In this document: one piece after another, positions 25,526-38,500 of the stretch
Position numbering within the stretch: the stretch's first letter is position 1
Layout: each line of letters opens with the position of its first letter
DNA from: Panopea generosa
Lineage: Eukaryota > Mollusca > Bivalvia > Adapedonta > Hiatellidae
Assembly: GCA_029582155.1 (NCBI GenBank)
Contig: CM055901.1
Coordinates: 43,239,616-43,303,615 of the forward strand
Direction of reading: 5' to 3'
Length of the DNA stretch: 64,000 nt
Notes under the pieces: model-generated
The model's input: only the letters and a program-made list of their open reading frames with translations
Told to the model about the DNA's origin: nothing
Databases searched by the model: none
Program-made: the position numbers and the translations under genes

Positions 25526-28500
25526 AGTAAACTAGCATTCTATACTAGTATGTGTGATTCTATGGGTTTGAGTCACTTAACCAGGTAATCCCGAAGAAAC
25601 ACACCGGTTGGTGCTATAGATGTTCACTACAGTAAACTAGTATGTGTGATTCTATGGTATTGAGTCGCTCCACCAAGTAGTCCCGAAGAAACACACCGGT
25701 TGGTGCTATAGATGTGCACTACAGTAAACTAGTTTGTGTGATTCTATGGTATTGAGTCCCTCCACCAAGTAGTCCCGAAGAAACACACAGGTTGGTGCTA
25801 TAGATGTGCACTACAGTAAACTAGTATGTGTGATTCTATGGTATTGAGTCCCTCCACCAAGTAGTCCCGAAAAAACACACCAGTTGGTGCTAAAGATGTG
25901 CATTACAGTAAACTAGTATGTGTGATTCTATGGTATTGAGTCCCTCCACACAGTAGTCCCGAAGAAACACTCCGATTGGTGCTATAGAGTGTGAACTACT
26001 ATAAAATAGTATGTGTGATTCTATGGTATTGAGTCCCTCCACCAAGTAGTCGCGAAAAAACGCACCGGTTGGTGCTAAAAATGTGCATTACAGTAAACTA
26101 GTACGTATGATTCTATGGTATTGAGTCCCTTCACACAGTAGTCCCGAAGAAACACCACAATTGGTGCTATAGAGTGTGAACTACTATAAACTAGTATGTG
26201 TGATTCTATGGGATTGAGTCCCTCCACCAAGTAGTCACGAGGAAACACTTCGGTTGGTGCTAAAGAGGGTGCACTACAGTAAACTAGTATGTGTATTCCT
26301 TAGGGTTTGAGTCCCTCAACCAAGTAATCTCGCTGAAACACTCCGATTGGCACTATAGAGTGTGTACTACAGTTAACTAGTATGTGAGATTCTATGGGTT
26401 TGAGTCCCTCCACCAAGTAGTCCTGGGGAAACACTACGATTGGTGCCTTAGAGGGTGCACTACAGTAAACAGGTATGTGTGATTCTATGGTACTGAGTCC
26501 CTCCACCAAGTGGTCCCAAAGAAACACTCCGATTGGTGCTATAGAGGGTGTACTACAGTAAACTGCTATGCGAGATTCTATGGGATTGAGTCCCTCCACC
26601 AAGTGGTCCCAAAGAAACACTCCGATTGGTACTATAGAGGGTGTACTACAGTAAACTGCTATGTGAGATTCTATGGTATTGAGTCCCTCCACCAAATAGC
26701 CCCGAAGAAACACTCCGACTGTTGATATAGAGGGTGTACTACAGAAAACTAGTATGTGTGATTCTATGGGATTGAGTCCCTCCACCAAGTAGTCCCGAGG
26801 AAACACTCTGATTGGTGCTTTAGAGGGTGCACTACAGTAAACTAGTATGTGTGATTCTATGGGATTGAGTCCTTCCACCAAGTGGTCCCGGGGTAACACT
26901 CGGGTTGAAGCTATAGAGTAGGACTACAGTAAGCAAGTATGTGTGATTCTATGGGATTGAGACCTTCCACCAAGTAGTCCTTCCACCAAGAAGTCCCAAG
27001 GAAACACTCCGATTGGTACTTTAGAGGGTGCAATACAGTAAACTTGTATGTGTGATTCTATTCGATTGAGTCCCTCCAGCAAGTAGTCTCGAGGAAACAC
27101 TCCGATTGGTACTTTAGAGTGTGCACTACAGTAAACTGGTACGTGTGATTCTATGGGATTGAGTCCCACCATCAAGTAGTCCCGGGGAAACACTACGATT
27201 GGTGCTTAAGAGGGTGCATTACAGTAAACTGGTACGTGTGATTCTATGGGATTAAGTCACTCCACCAAGTAGTCCCAAGGAAACACAACGACTGGTGCTT
27301 TTCAGGGTGCACTATAGTAAACTAGTACGTATGATTCTATGGGATTGAGTCCATCCACCAAGTAGTCCCCAGGAAACACCCCGATTGGTGCTTTAGAGGG
27401 TGCACTACAGTAAACTAGTATATGTAATTATATGGGATTGAGTCACTCCACCAAGTAGTCCCAAGGAAAAACTACGATTGGTAATAAAGAGGTGTGCACT
27501 ACAGTAAACTAGTATGTGTGATTCTATGGGATTGAATCCCTTCCCTAAGTAGTCCCAGGGAAACACTCCAATTGGTGCTATATAGGGTGTACTACAGTAA
27601 ACAAGTATGGGTGATTTTATGGGATTGAGTCCCTCCACTAAGTAGTCCCAATGAAAACACTCCGATTGGTGCTACAGAGGGTGCACTACAGTAAACTGGT
27701 ACGTGTGATTTGATGTGATTGAGTCTCTCCAGCAGGTAGTCCCGAGGAAACACTCCGATTGGTGCTACAGAGGGTGAACTACAGTAAACTAGTATGTGTA
27801 ATTCTATGGGATTGAGTTTTTCCATAAAGTAGTCCCGAGGAAACACTCCTATTGGTGCTTTAGATGGTGCACTACAGTAAACTAGTATGTGAGATTCTAT
27901 TGGATTGAGTCCCTCCACCAAGTATTCCTGAGGAAACACTCGGGTTGGTGCTATATAGGGTGCACTACAGTAAACAAGTAATTGTGATTCTAAGGATTTG
28001 AGTACCTCCACAAAGTAGTCTGAAGAAACTCTCCGATTGGTGCTAAAGAGGTTTCACTACTGTAAACGAGTATGCGTTATTTTATGGGTTTGAGTCCCTC
28101 CATCTAGTAGTCCCGGGGAAACACGCGGGGTTGTGCTATATATGGTGCACTATAGTAAACTAGTAAGTTTGAATTGATATGATTGAGTCCTTCCATCTAG
28201 TAGTGTCGATGAAACTCTCCGATTGGAGCACAACAGTAAACGAGTATGTGTGGTTCTATGGAATTGAGTCCCTCCACGAAGTAGTCCCGAGGAAACACTC
28301 CGGTTGGTGCTATATAAGACGCACAACAGTAAACTAGTATGTGTGGTTCTTCTGGTCTGAGTCCCTCCACCAGTTAGTCCCAAAGAAACACTCCGATTGG
28401 TGCTATAGAGGTGCACTATTGTAAACTAGTATGTGTGATTCTATGGGATTGAATCCCTCCACCATGTAGTCCCGAGGAAACACTCGGTTTTGTGCTATAT

Positions 28501-29440
28501 AGGGTGCACGACATTAAACTTGTATGTGTAATTCTCTTTGTGTCCTTCAACCAAGTAGTCCCGAGGAATACTCCGATTGGTGCTATATAGGGTGCACTAC
28601 AGTAAACTAGTATTTGTGATTCTATAGGATTGAGTCCTTTCACCACGTAGTCCCGGGGTAACACTCCTATTGATGCTGAAGAGGGTGCACTACAGTAAAC
28701 TAGTATGTGAGATTCTATGTGATTGAGTCCCTCCACTAAGTATTCCCGAGGAAACACTCGGGTTGGTGCTATATAGGGTGCACTACAGTAAACAAGTATG
28801 TGTGATTCTAAGGGTTTGAGTTCCTCCACCAAGTAGTCCCGAGGAAACACAAGGGTTGGTGCTATAGAGTGTGCACTACAGTAAACTAGTATGTGTTGTT
28901 CGAAGGTTTGAGTTCCTCCACCAAGTAGTTCCGGGGTAACACCCCGGTTGGTGCTATAAAGTGTGGACTACAGTAAACTAGTATGTGTGGTCCGAAGGGT
29001 TTGAGTCCCTCCACCAAGTAGTCCCGGTGTAATACTCGGGTTGGTGCTATAGAGTGTGTACTACAGTAAACTAGTATGTGTTGTTCGAAGGGTTTGAGTT
29101 CCTCCACCAAGTAGTTCCGGGGTAACACCCCGGTTGGTGCTATAAAGTGTGCACTAAAGTAAACTAGTATGTGTGGTTCGAAGGGTTTGAGTCCCTCCGC
29201 CAAGTAGTCCCGGTGTAACACTCGGGTTGGTGCTATAGAGGGTTCACTACAGTAAACTAGTATGTGTGGTTCCAAAGGTTTGAGTCCCTTTGCCAAGTAG
29301 TCACGGTGTAACACCCAGGTTGGTGCTATAGAGTGTGTACTGCAGTGAACTATTATTTGTGAATCTAATGATTTGAGTCCTTACGCCAAATAGTCCCAGT
29401 GATACACCCGGATTGGCACTATAGAGGGTGTACTACAGTG
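25526..29440. repeat. 93-bp satellite array
   Basis: About 42 copies of a 93-bp unit including GTGATTCTATGGGATTGAGT, CCACCAAGTAGTCCCGAGGA and GCACTACAGTAAACTAGTAT. The minus strand shows stop-free 31-residue repeats because 93 is divisible by 3. The array lies between the two genes. A 186-bp dimer organisation is clear near 28890-29330. Confidence 0.98.
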
Positions 29441-29929
29441 ATTAGTAATACAATTGATTATATGTTGAGTCTATTGGTTTGGTTGTAATCCGTCTGAGGT
29501 CAGAAGTTCACTCAACATTACGTGTACGTTTAGTTGACACCCCTTGCTCCATCTAACGAAGGCATGTTGGCCCTGTCAACTTAAACGTCCGCAATATTTG
29601 ATAAACGTTATTTAATATTTCTCCTTATCGGCACTTTAAAAAACTTGCACTATATAATTGGCATACAACAATGGCATGAATAAAATATAGGTCACTCGTA
29701 TTAATGACATAAAATCAGGAGTGATTTATTCAATTGTTTATTTCCCGTCTATATATCAATTTGCATTATGAAGTTTATGATGACTTAACAACGTTAAGTT
29801 CCATATTTCCTCCTATATTATGGAGAGCGTAGTTTCGTAATTACAAACCCTTACAATATAAAATGAAAACAATATATATATATATTGCGTTAATGAAAAA
29901 AATGTACAAAGCGTAGATGAGCAGTTATG

Positions 29930-30104
29930 TACAGTCAAACCTGTCTAAAGCAGCCAGTCTAGGGAAGGGCTTAAAGTGTTTTTTTAAGACATGTTGTTGC
30001 TTAATACAGGTTATTTGTTATGAAAGCATAGGAATTGGCAAATGTGGCTACTAAAGACCAGTGACTGCTCAATAGAGTTGACCGCTTACACAGGTTTGAT
30101 TGTA
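29930..30104. mobile_element. MITE family 1, copy 1 (TA-flanked, Tc1/mariner-like)
   Basis: Begins TACAGTCAAACCTGTCTAAA and ends CACAGGTTTGATTGTA. Ends are inverted repeats flanked by TA, as expected for Tc1/mariner-type insertions. No transposase. Its interior runs opposite to copies 2-4. Confidence 0.8.
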
Positions 30105-30189
30105 TAAATGAAATACAAAACAGTGACTAAAGATTAAATTGATTTTTAAACTTATGTTTATTTTATTATCCACTCTTCCTGACATAAGG

Positions 30190-30460
30190 TTCGGTTAGGT
30201 TCAGTCTGTACGCGGCTGATTGTCAGTCCAATGGCCGTGAGTTCGAATCCACCCCCGCCAAAACTTCCGTGATGATTGGCCATGCATTTTGTTTTGCAGC
30301 CATGATTATTTCACCTCTGAATATGTGGGGAAGTGATCAGTAACTTGCAGAGATAAGGTGTGTCTAGTACTGGTTAACCACCGAGCTGATCTCAAAACGA
30401 CGATAAAGTATGCTTGCCACAATTTTGTATATGTAATTGTTGAAAAAAGGCGCTAAAGCA
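30190..30460 (+). mobile_element. tRNA-derived SINE
   Basis: B-box GAGTTCGAATCC near 30239, a diverged A-box about 45 bp upstream, and a body with GATAAGGTGTGTCTAGTACT and GGTTAACC. Tail ends AGGCGCTAAA. A diverged partial repeat of the tail follows to about 30520. Confidence 0.75.
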
Positions 30461-30547
30461 ATGATGGGGTGTTTTAAGTACTGGTAAACCGCTGTCAGGA
30501 ACGATGATAAGGTGCGCTGACCACTGTTAAATTACTGAAATACTAAT

Positions 30548-30930
30548 GGACTTACACCACCTTTAGAAAAGGGAAGAAGAAATAAAACGTTAGTTGTCTT
30601 TTTCTCTTTTTTCATGGCTTTGTACATCAGTGATTTTTTTCTACCATGTGTTAAATGGTCAGTAATTTAGATTCTGGGCAATTCGGTGTCATTTCAGAAT
30701 TGTTTGTTGAAACCGCATCGTGGGAGAATAGTTGACATAGTGTTACTATGGAAATTGATAGGTCTCACAGAAGCATTGAATTTTAAAAACATTATGCTCA
30801 ATATATGCCTTTTTTCCCCCTTTAGAATTGCATATCTTGAAACAGTGAAGAATTTGAGCCCAGACACATGCAGCAGACTTTGTTTTTTCACTTTGTTTTT
30901 GACATAAATAATAAAATTGAGTCCTATGGT
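30548..30930. mobile_element. Diverged fourth copy of the TIR element
   Basis: Starts TGGACTTACACCACC and stops near GAGTCCTATGG, matching the element limits inside the 1.8-kb units. The right terminal repeat is lost. Its presence outside the tandem block shows that the element moves on its own. Confidence 0.7.
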
Positions 30931-30939
30931 TTGATATGA

Positions 30940-31920
30940 TCATTTATGCATAGTTTAGGTCAAGGGCAATACAGTTATAATAAACATAAAAATAAACAGT
31001 GAATGTTCATTGCGTTGCAATGCTGTAACTATACTAATTAACTACCGTAATCGTTGTTTTGCGTGTGTGTGTTTGTAGCCACACGTATGTGATATTAAGA
31101 TGTCTATTACAGGGAATTATTGTCATCTAATTTTAAATGAATTAAAAACAAGAGGACAAACTCCAGTTAAAGTTTTCTATGCTGAACACTGACGAATTCC
31201 GGCTATACAGCATTCATAAGGAATACAATACATAATCAGAATTTAATACAATTGATAATATAAAATCTACAAACGACATGATGCTTTTATTTTTATGGCA
31301 GATTTAAAAAACAACACTGTATTATAAGTCAATCTTTAAATATGCATGATATAAAACGTCTCTGAAATAACTAACAGGGACACATGGAAATGTTAGCCAT
31401 GATCACAAGACAAATCAATCTGTATCCCTATGTGTGTCACTACACAGTTGTGCCCTTTGTTTTTGTCACGGTAGAAAGATTATTGCACTTAAACAATAAA
31501 TTTCTATGTCATTTGCTTGGAAATATTTTCCAAAATGATTTATTGGGGATGGGATTTCTTACTGCAGATGAGTAAAGCAAAAGCTGCTACAATGGTGTTA
31601 ACAATTGTGACGTGTAAAGGATTTTAACAGATGCAGGTATTTATGAGCATTTGAAAACTTCTTTTTTAAAAAATAAATTAGGGTGTCACTGCACTGTCTT
31701 TAAAGAAAAAACAAGCTGGTCAACCTACGAGTAATTGAGCATTTTTATGTGCTGATACATTCCTGCTTGGGAAAAATACTTAAAAAAAGTATCTACGTGG
31801 TAATTTGTTACCGTTGAGATCCTATATTTTACTTTATATAGAACGATGAACAAAATGCGACTGTGTTGTGAAACCTTTAGGAACGTACAATTATGACGAG
31901 ATATACATCTCCAAGTATAA
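30940..31920. other. Intergenic stretch, nothing recognised
   Basis: AT-rich sequence between gene A and gene B. Short open frames only, no coding signal or recognisable element. Confidence 0.5.
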
Positions 31921-31924
31921 CAAT

Positions 31925-32165
31925 CCGGGACATTCGTGGCCGAGTTGTCTGGGACGCCGTCGCAAGATCATTTACTTCTCATCACCGAGGTCGTGGATTC
32001 AACCCAAGCCAGGTTAAACAAACTTTGCATGATAAAGTCATTATAAAGTTATACCGGAAATACGATGTTTCTACTCAAATTTACTCTGAGGTCTCTTTAT
32101 TCACCATTTAAACTGAACGACATAACTACAATCTGTAATGTGGTGGAAAAAAGGCGCCAAACCCC
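31925..32165 (+). mobile_element. tRNA-derived SINE, related family
   Basis: A-box-like TGGCCGAGTTGTCTGGGA near 31938 and B-box-like GGATTCAACCC near 31994, with leucine-tRNA-like spacing. The tail ends AAAAGGCGCCAAACCCC, close to the CGCTAAA tails of the other SINEs. Confidence 0.65.
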
Positions 32166-32467
32166 ATTACTCATTTTTAAGCACAGTTCCAAAACGCTAT
32201 ATGTAAGTGTGTTCTGGAACGTTTACATGTTGAATTTATGTAACAAAACGCATCATATAAAACTATATTAAATACATGGTTATATCATTGTTTTGATATT
32301 TAGAAAATGATTATTAAGGTAACATATATACATACAAACATATTACTATAACCGAGTGATAAAATGTACATCGACATGGCAGGTTATACGATGGTAATGG
32401 TTATGATAAATTAACATCATTATGCTAACAAGGAGAAATGTTTAAATCAATTCCCATTCGGAAGCTG

Positions 32468-32524
32468 CTAGTCCTGACCTTCCATGTTCATATAAGACAT
32501 ATCTTCATCTATGTTGATGTAAAT
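32468..32524 (-). CDS. Gene B exon 17: C-terminal tail with docking tyrosines
   Basis: Residues 708-725 then TAG. The tail reads [22 protein letters not shown] fits the Grb2-type YxN motif; YMNM fits both the PI3K p85 YxxM motif and YxN. Acceptor ttgttttacag. No clear AATAAA was seen in the first 250 bp downstream. Confidence 0.93.
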   Translation of the reverse strand: MYINIDEDMSYMNMEGQD

Positions 32525-35500
32525 CTGTAAAACAAAGTATAACAATGTCTATCATTGAGAATGTATTAACAAAGAAAAACATTAAACACATTTACTAATA
32601 ACAGTCAAACCTGTATTAGCGACTGGTCACCTCTATTTAGCAACTATTTGTCTTAAGGCGTCATATTTATTATCTCCCATGTATATACTCTCAGAGTAAA
32701 ATTATATTCATTAAACAACAACCTGTCTTAAAATGCCATTTTGGCCATTCCCTTGACTGGCTGCTTAAGACGGGTTTGACTGCATTTTATTGCATACATT
32801 TAAAATTGATAATGGAACAGTATTAGAGCAAACTGCTCTGTTGATACTCGTGTGGTCGATACAATTAACAACCATATCATTCTGCGAATACGTCACAGAT
32901 TATATGGGTCTACATTGTGGCTCTCAGTCAGTGAACACTTATATTCACCTCTCCTAAATAAATATGGGATCATTCAAAAACAAGGCCGGATAAGATAGTA
33001 TTAAGCTTAAAGACAATATTTTTATATACGGAAAAAATAAATACTTTTATGACTAGATATGACTAAATAATTCCATCCTGGGGATCAACTGTGGCCGTGC
33101 AGTCTATTATACTGTCTTATAGCCACGTATAGCATGTACCATTCACTAGTGAGCACGTGATTCCGAGCCGTGCTCGATCCAATACTCTTAGGTTAGGAAG
33201 TTTGCGATATTTCTGCCGGCAATGACGTTTTTTTACTCAGACCAGCGCTTCTTAGAGTCGCTTTACCAACCATAAGCAATATTTCGTTGTAATATTAGAT
33301 TATTGCCATTGACAAAACTAATATTTGATTTCAAACTTAAAGCGTATAATGTTTACCTGTGTATCGTCGACCATACACTGTAACCTAGATTGCAGGTCGT
33401 TAAAATCGGGTCGATGTAACGGATCTTCCTGCCAACATTGGAGCATCATGTTATATCTGAAATGAAATAGGTGCAAATAACTATGAAGTTCCCTGTATAC
33501 GTCATATCAAGCACATGTGTATTATATATGTGACACTTTGATCTCGAAACAAATGTATTTTCAATACGTTAGAAGTTTGTAAAATATGCCTGATAATGGT
33601 CTACATACTTTATGTTTTGATGCTACTTTATATTGTGTCTAATAGTCATAATCTAATGCTAACACTAAAAATAAGTCATTGAACTGGTGCTTTCGTTAAA
33701 ATACACAATAGAAAAATATGTATCATATGAGCTGATGAGACTGAATAGTCTAAGCTCAAATATATTATTATTATCATCCAATTGTTCGACGGATATACGA
33801 TATATATATAGTAATTATTTGTATCTTTGTCAAGTACCAGGCATCAGACTTTTGTTAAGCAAAATTGCATAGTCTTTAACACTAATTTCAACACATTACA
33901 AGTTATATATGGCATTCATTTTAGCACATGATCCCATGGTGGATCATCGGACCAAGGAAAGGAGGGTCGTTGGGTTCAATCCTCTGCAACGGCTTTTTGT
34001 AGTGTCCTTGAGTAAGATAATTTATCAACATATGCTTAGTACTGGTTCTACCCAAGAAGACACCAAGCATGATTTGTCTAAGTTGTAAAAACTTGTTTCT
34101 CAATCGAGATAAAACAAATAAGTTAAAGACAATTTAGATTTATTAGTGAAGGGATATTTCAGACTGAATCTCTGTAGAAACACCTTCCTTCCGCACGTAA
34201 CTGACAAACAACTTGTAAAATAAAGAATTGTATGCTTATATAGATATATAAAAGTATATGTCGGCAGGAAGCACTTGTATTTACTCACGATGCCAGGTCA
34301 CAGTGTCGGGGTCGGCACAGCCGGTATCCTTGTTTGAGAAGGCCACAGAACTGTTGTGTATCCATACCATGGTACGGTGTGCCTCCAAAAGTAACTATCT
34401 CCCATAGTAAAATTCCAAACGACCATCTGTAAAAGATAACTATAAAATCTAAAAACAGCATTTCTTTTTGCCATTAATTTATCAGTATATCCCAGTATAT
34501 GACAGCTCCTGGTTCAGGTTCATTAAACATTCATGTAAAAGTAAGGAATTTCCTACATGTCACACAATTCTTCACATTCTTATTTTCCCAGATTGTCACG
34601 CAGTTCACTTTCCGCTGAAGCAGTTGACCAATCAACGTGCTCGTATGTCACTTTTATGTAACGGTCCCTGGCGGACACCACTAAGACCGTTTCTGTAGTC
34701 TAATTTATTAACTATTAGTTGTATAAACCACAATACCATAATACCATAAACTCGTATAAATACATATAAACACAACAGGACACAAAGTCCAACATTAGGT
34801 CGTGTCTTTAACTACATGTATCAAATAATTTCATTAAATATATTAGTAAATCAGAAATGAATATTTTGTCTATAAAAATATTTTTTTGAGCCTCGCTATT
34901 TGTGGGGCAATCAAATTAGCTATACTGGCTGGTTACACTGTGCCCTAGTGAGTGATTTTCTACACAAGGTAACCCGATGTAAATCTCTGATGCTGCATTT
35001 TATTAGGAATATACATTTTATCAGCTCATATGATATATAAATATGAAACAATAATTACAAATGCGGTGAATTCTTGGTTTATTAAAGCACTATAAGCGGC
35101 CTAGTAAACAATCCAAATAAAACACTTGCTCAAATCATCTGAAGTCTGACGAGACCGTTTATTATTTGTGAAAGATCTGTGAATTATTTCGGTTTACAAA
35201 TAACCCATGTTTAAGAATAAACATCTACTGGGGTTAACTTACACGTCACTCTGTGCTGTATATGTGTTGTTGAAAATTGACTCTAGCGCTAACCACCGGA
35301 CCGGTACTTTTGACTGAAATGATAAAATGCAAAATGACGACCTGTGGTAGTAAAGACAACATGTCGATTTACAATAGACATGTCAAATTTATACCAGTAT
35401 TGATATTAATACTATATACAATTATGCCACAGAGACAAGCATATTAAAATAATATAACTTCTTTAAAAATGAGGCTAGGGGGATACATTGACATCAGATT

Positions 35501-38500
35501 TAACATTTAATTAAAACAATCATAAATACTAAGACATCTATTCATTTTATATATGTTGACTATACATGTAGTTTTTAAAAAAACACGGTGTGTATTAATA
35601 AACATAAATATTAATAAACTTACTCGTGACGTCTTTACGTAGGTATCATCATTTTTAGAAAGTCCAAAATCGGCCACTTTAGCCACGAAGTTATCGTCCA
35701 GTAATACATTTCGTGCTGCCAAATCACGGTGAATTATCTGAAGTATATTGGAAATGAGAACTATGTAATACATAATAACTACAACCACAACCCGCAGCTT
35801 GATGGAGACGAGAATTATGTAATACATAATAACTACATCCACAACCTGCAGCTTGATGGAGACGAGAACTATGTAATACATAATAACTATAGCCACAACC
35901 CGCAGCTTGATGGAGACGAGAACTATGTAATACATAATAACTATAGCCACAACTCGCAGCTTGATGGAGACGAGAATTATGTAATACATAATAACTATAG
36001 CCACAACCCGCAGCTTGATGGAGACGAGAACTATGTAATACATAATAACTATAGCCACAACTCGCAGCTTGATGGAGACGAGAACTATGTAATACATAAT
36101 AACTATATCCACAACTCGCAGCTTGATGGAGACGAGAATTATGTAATACATAATAACTACATCCACAACCTGCAGCTTGATGGAGACGAGAACTATGTAA
36201 TACATAATAACTATAGCCACAACCCGCAGCTTGATGGAGACGAGAACTATGTAATACATAATAACTATAGCCACAACCCGCAGCTTGATGGAGACGAGAA
36301 TTATGTAATACATAATAACTATAGCCACAACCCGCAGCTTGATGGAGACGAGAACTATGTAACACATAATAACTATAGCCACAACTCGCAGCTTGATGGA
36401 GACGAGAACTATGTACTACATAATAACTATAGCCACAACTCGCAGCTTGATGGAGACGAGAACTATGTAACACATAATAACTATAGCCACAACCCGCAGC
36501 TTGATGGAGACGAGAACTATGTAATACATAATAACTATAGCCACAACCCGCAGCTTGATGGAGACGAGAACTATGTACTACATAATAACTATAGCCACAA
36601 CCCGCAGCTTGATGGAGACGAGAACTATGTAACACATAATAACTATAGCCACAACCCGCAGCTTGATGGAGACGAGAACTATGTAATACATAATAACTAT
36701 AGCCACAACCCGCAGCTTGATGGAGACGAGAACTATGTACTACATAATAACTATAGCCACAACCCGCAGCTTGATGGAGACGAGAACTATGTAATACATA
36801 ATAACTATAGCCACAACTCGCAGCTTGATGGAGACGAGAATTATGTAATACATAATAACTATAGCCACAACTCGCAGCTTGATGGAGACGAGAACTATGT
36901 ACTACATAATAACTATAGCCACAACCCGCAGCTTGATGGAGACGAGAACTATGTAATACATAATAACTATAGCCACAACCCGCAGCTTGATGGAGACGAG
37001 AACTATGTACTACATAATAACTATAGCCACAACCCGCAGCTTGATGGAGACGAGAACTATGTAACACATAATAACTATAGCCACAACCCGCAGCTTGATG
37101 GAGACGAGAACTATGTAACACATAATAACTATAGCCACAACCCGCAGCTTGATGGAGACGAGAACTATGTACTACATAATAACTATAGCCACAACCCGCA
37201 GCTTGATGGAGACGAGAACTATGTAATACATAATAACTATAGCCACAACTCGCAGCTTGATGGAGACGAGAACTATGTAATACATAATAACTATAGCCAC
37301 AACTCGCAGCTTGATGGAGACGAGAATTATGTAATACATAATAACTATAGCCACAACTCGCAGCTTGATGGAGACGAGAACTATGTAATACATAATAACT
37401 ATAGCCACAACTCGCAGCTTGATGGAGACGAGAACTATGTAATACATAATAACTATATCCACAACCTGCAGCTTGATGGAGACGAGAACTATGTAATACA
37501 TAATAACTATAGCCACAACTCGCAGCTTGATGGAGACGAGAACTATGTAATACATAATAACTATAGCCACAACTCGCAGCTTGATGGAGACGAGAACTAT
37601 GTAATACATTATAACTATAGCCACAACCAGCAGCTTGATGCAACTTCCACTTGTCGTGCATGGTATTACTTTAAAATAATCATTTTCCGACATTGTATCT
37701 TAAAGGTAATTTAGATCTGAGATTAGATTTGTATCACTCAAAATAAGTAAATTTGGACCATTGTGTGTTAATTGTAAACGAACATTTCTATAATTAATTA
37801 GGAAAAGATATGACTGGCAACTGATAAATTCTGTAATCAGTGTTGAAACACTTAAAGAGGCTTCACCTTTGTCGCCGATATTATTTCGATCTTAACAGTA
37901 AAACTGCACATTTGTAACAAACATCATATATTATGGATATTCTGTTCAGTAACTAAAAACATTTTTTGTCTCTGAAGTGTGTTGATCAAATACTAAATTC
38001 CGGTCCGCAATAAAGTCAGTCATTGGCCGGTATCGGGTTACACTAAAACATTGGCGAATAAAACGGAAAATGCCAATCAAATCATTAATAGATTTCTCAT
38101 AAAAAAAAAAATACAAAAACGGAATCGACCAGTATCCTCGAATGGGACCTTCCTTTCTGTTATTCAATAAATATTACACTGACTGAACAGAAAGTTATAG
38201 GGGATGCATATTTAAAGGCAAATGACATGCATAATAATTAATTTTAATTTTGATATAATTCATAATAATTAATGTGATGATAAATTAATTATGATATTTA
38301 ACTGCAATATTTAGTGTTATTATTATTGTTGTTGTTTTTGTGTTTAGCGTCGCTTCCAACTGAATCACGACTATGTCTACTTGAGACTGCATTCTGAGCA
38401 TTGCCCCAGTGGAGTATCATGCCGCAGACGCATTGTCACATTATACTGAAACTATCCTCTAAATGCTTAGCGCCAAGCAAGGAAGCTTCTACTACCATTC

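Noticed and set aside
26300..29314. Frames with LVEGLNPIESHILVYCSAPS repeats
   Set aside because: Minus-strand reading of the 93-bp satellite, broken by frameshifts between copies.
33075..33260. Another tRNA-derived SINE
   Set aside because: There are some tRNA-like words (GTGGCCGTGCAGTCT, GTGATTCCGAG), but neither box is convincing and no shared tail was seen.
35729..37714. 661-codon open frame on the plus strand
   Set aside because: It is the 54-bp satellite read in frame. The opposite strand is equally open, and the region lies in an intron of gene B.
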